Shown piece after piece: positions 5,130 to 5,668 of a stretch of 5,668 nucleotides of DNA. Source of the DNA: Acidimicrobiales bacterium (GTDB lineage Bacteria > Actinomycetota > Acidimicrobiia > Acidimicrobiales > RAAP-2); contig JASHWO010000051.1 of NCBI GenBank assembly GCA_030044045.1, positions 1 to 5,668 of the forward strand, in the 5' to 3' direction. The first letter of the stretch is position 1, and every line of letters begins with the position of its first letter. Made by a program: the position numbers and the translations under genes. The notes below the pieces were generated by a model. The model made no database searches. It saw only the letters and a list, made by a program, of their open reading frames with translations, and was not told the DNA's origin.

Positions 5130-5358
5130 CCCGGGTGGGCGCCCCAACCCACCCTCCTCCGATGCGTGGGGCCCCCTGCCCCACGCCGGCCGTGCCTGCC
5201 TGACCCGGGTGGGGCCCCAACCCCACCCTCCTCCGATGCGTGGGGCCCCCTGCCCCACGCCGGCTGTGCCTGCCTGACCCGGGTGGGCGCCCCAACCCAC
5301 CCTCCTCCGATGCGTGGGGCCCCGCTGGAAGCTGGTCGAATGGCACGCCGGCTGTGCC
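5114..5358 (+). repeat. 74-bp tandem repeat array with paired hairpins (3 copies plus stub)
   Basis: Unit 1 is 5114-5187 and unit 2 is 5188-5261, both exactly 74 bp. Unit 3 begins at 5262, is identical to unit 1 for 62 bases (to 5323), then diverges. The unit start CACGCCGGCTGTGCC reappears at 5344-5358 as a stub. Each full unit has hairpin A (for example 5133-5139 with 5148-5154) and hairpin B (5164-5171 with 5179-5186), both perfectly paired. Unit 2 carries paired changes that lengthen hairpin A to 8 bp. Every unit repeats the gene's closing GTGCCTGCCTGA, so the array probably grew by duplication from the gene's 3' end outward. No coding role is credible. Confidence 0.9.
5133..5186 (+). terminator. 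Candidate terminator hairpins after the dehydrogenase operon
   Basis: Two GC-rich stems follow the stop codon at once: GGGTGGG / CCCACCC (5133-5139 and 5148-5154, 8-base loop) and GCGTGGGG / CCCCACGC (5164-5171 and 5179-5186, 7-base loop). There is no run of T after either, so these are not classic intrinsic terminators. T-less stems of this kind are often proposed as terminators or 3'-end stabilisers in high-GC actinobacteria. The position at the end of the operon supports such a role. Confidence 0.4.
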
Positions 5359-5431
5359 GGTGTGAGAGTCATATATGTAGCTACTACACGGTCTGACAGC
5401 CGTAAAAGCTAGAAATATAGCTCCAAATATA
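5359..5431. promoter_or_regulatory. AT-rich palindrome cluster upstream of the XRE gene
   Basis: Base composition drops sharply from the GC-rich array to an AT-rich stretch. It contains CATATATG (5370-5377), GTAGCTAC (5377-5384), AGCTA-N6-TAGCT (5407-5422) and AAATAT at 5413 and again at 5425. Such clustered dyads just upstream of a strong promoter are reasonable sites for autoregulation by the XRE protein. No motif here matches a regulator I know. Confidence 0.4.
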
Positions 5432-5461
5432 TTGCACCTCTGGCTTCGTGGTCACTATACT
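5432..5461 (+). promoter_or_regulatory. Promoter of the XRE-family gene
   Basis: TTGCAC (5432-5437) and TATACT (5456-5461) are close to the sigma-70-type consensus with an 18-bp spacer. Transcription should start near 5468, leaving a leader of about 17 bases before the ATG at 5485. It is the best promoter match in the window. Confidence 0.65.
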
Positions 5462-5484
5462 GTCCACCAAGCGAGGTGGCCGGG

Positions 5485-5668
5485 ATGCGGAGTGACGAGC
5501 TGGAAGCGACGCTGGGGGAGCGGCTGCGGTCGGTACGGCTGGCGCAGCGCCTCACCCAGGTCGAGCTGGCCGAACGTGCCAACGTCTCGCTCGGCGCCCT
5601 GAAGCACCTCGAAGCCGGAACCGGCTCCTCCACCGCGACCCTCATGAAGCTGGTCCGGGCATTGGGCC
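5485..5668 (+). CDS. XRE-family helix-turn-helix regulator, HipB-like, N-terminal part
   Basis: The frame is open from ATG at 5485 to the window end (61 residues), so the gene is cut by the edge. Residues 11-61 form an XRE/Cro-type helix-turn-helix: GERLRSVRLAQRLTQ, then the helix-turn-helix pair around VELAERANVS and LGALKHLEAG, then STATLMKLVRALG. GAG and GAGG (5473-5476) lie eight bases before the ATG and can act as the ribosome binding site; an in-frame GTG at 5476 is less likely. The S-L-G-A-L-K-x-L-E-x-G-x-G-S-S pattern recalls small XRE antitoxins paired with HipA-type kinases, and a toxin may follow outside the window. That pairing is inference; a stand-alone repressor is equally possible. 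It would presumably bind the AT-rich dyads upstream and repress itself. Confidence 0.82.
   Translation, partial: MRSDELEATLGERLRSVRLAQRLTQVELAERANVSLGALKHLEAGTGSSTATLMKLVRALG

Noticed and set aside
5114..5358. CRISPR array
   Set aside because: The units are contiguous without unique spacers, are 74 bp long and carry two palindromes each.
5040..5372. Minus-strand open frames with repeated Gly/Arg/Pro peptides over the hairpin array
   Set aside because: The 74-bp period is not a multiple of three, so the peptide repeats are by-products of the DNA repeat in shifting frames. There is no ribosome binding site or domain.
5464..5479. CCACC/GGTGG hairpin covering the XRE ribosome binding site
   Set aside because: The left arm lies at or before the predicted transcription start near 5468, so the full stem would probably not be in the mRNA.

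Overview
The window is GC-rich (about 70% by eye) and uses GC-ending codons, GTG starts and actinobacterial-type lipid genes. It looks like an actinomycete-type chromosome (Actinomycetota); I cannot place it more precisely. The core is a divergent lipid-catabolism cluster between about 1216 and 5129, flanked on both sides by small toxin-antitoxin-type regulatory genes.

Layout: (1) Positions 1-1085, all minus strand, hold two tandem type II toxin-antitoxin modules. vapB2-vapC2 (1085-475) is followed by vapB1-vapC1 (412 to the window edge, vapC1 cut off). Each antitoxin has its own promoter with a perfect inverted repeat in or near it. Both promoters sit so close to a GTG start that leaderless mRNAs are likely. 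(2) 1086-1215 is a short spacer with the vapBC2 operator and an AT-rich patch. (3) 1216-2421, minus strand, is a complete thiolase resembling mycobacterial FadA3. (4) 2422-2634 is the divergent control region. It carries a 14-bp site matching TnnAACnnGTTnnA, the published motif of the steroid-catabolism repressor KstR. (5) 2635-3810 and 3939-5129, plus strand, are two acyl-CoA dehydrogenase subunits. They resemble, as I recall the sequences, FadE26 (ChsE4) and FadE27 (ChsE5), the alpha2beta2 enzyme that starts beta-oxidation of the cholesterol side chain. (6) 5114-5358 is a 74-bp tandem repeat array that begins inside the last codons of the second dehydrogenase. Each full unit makes two perfect GC-rich hairpins. 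An inverted single partial copy lies in the spacer between the two dehydrogenase genes. (7) 5359-5484 is an AT-rich, palindrome-rich promoter region for (8) an XRE-family helix-turn-helix gene cut off by the window end, possibly the antitoxin of a HipBA-like pair.

How it works together: the two dehydrogenase subunits are expected to desaturate a sterol or fatty acyl-CoA side chain, and the thiolase to cleave the 3-ketoacyl-CoA made later in the cycle. A KstR-type repressor would link the cluster to steroid availability. The most unusual non-coding features are the hairpin repeat family, including a copy pair with compensating stem changes, and the KstR-like operator.
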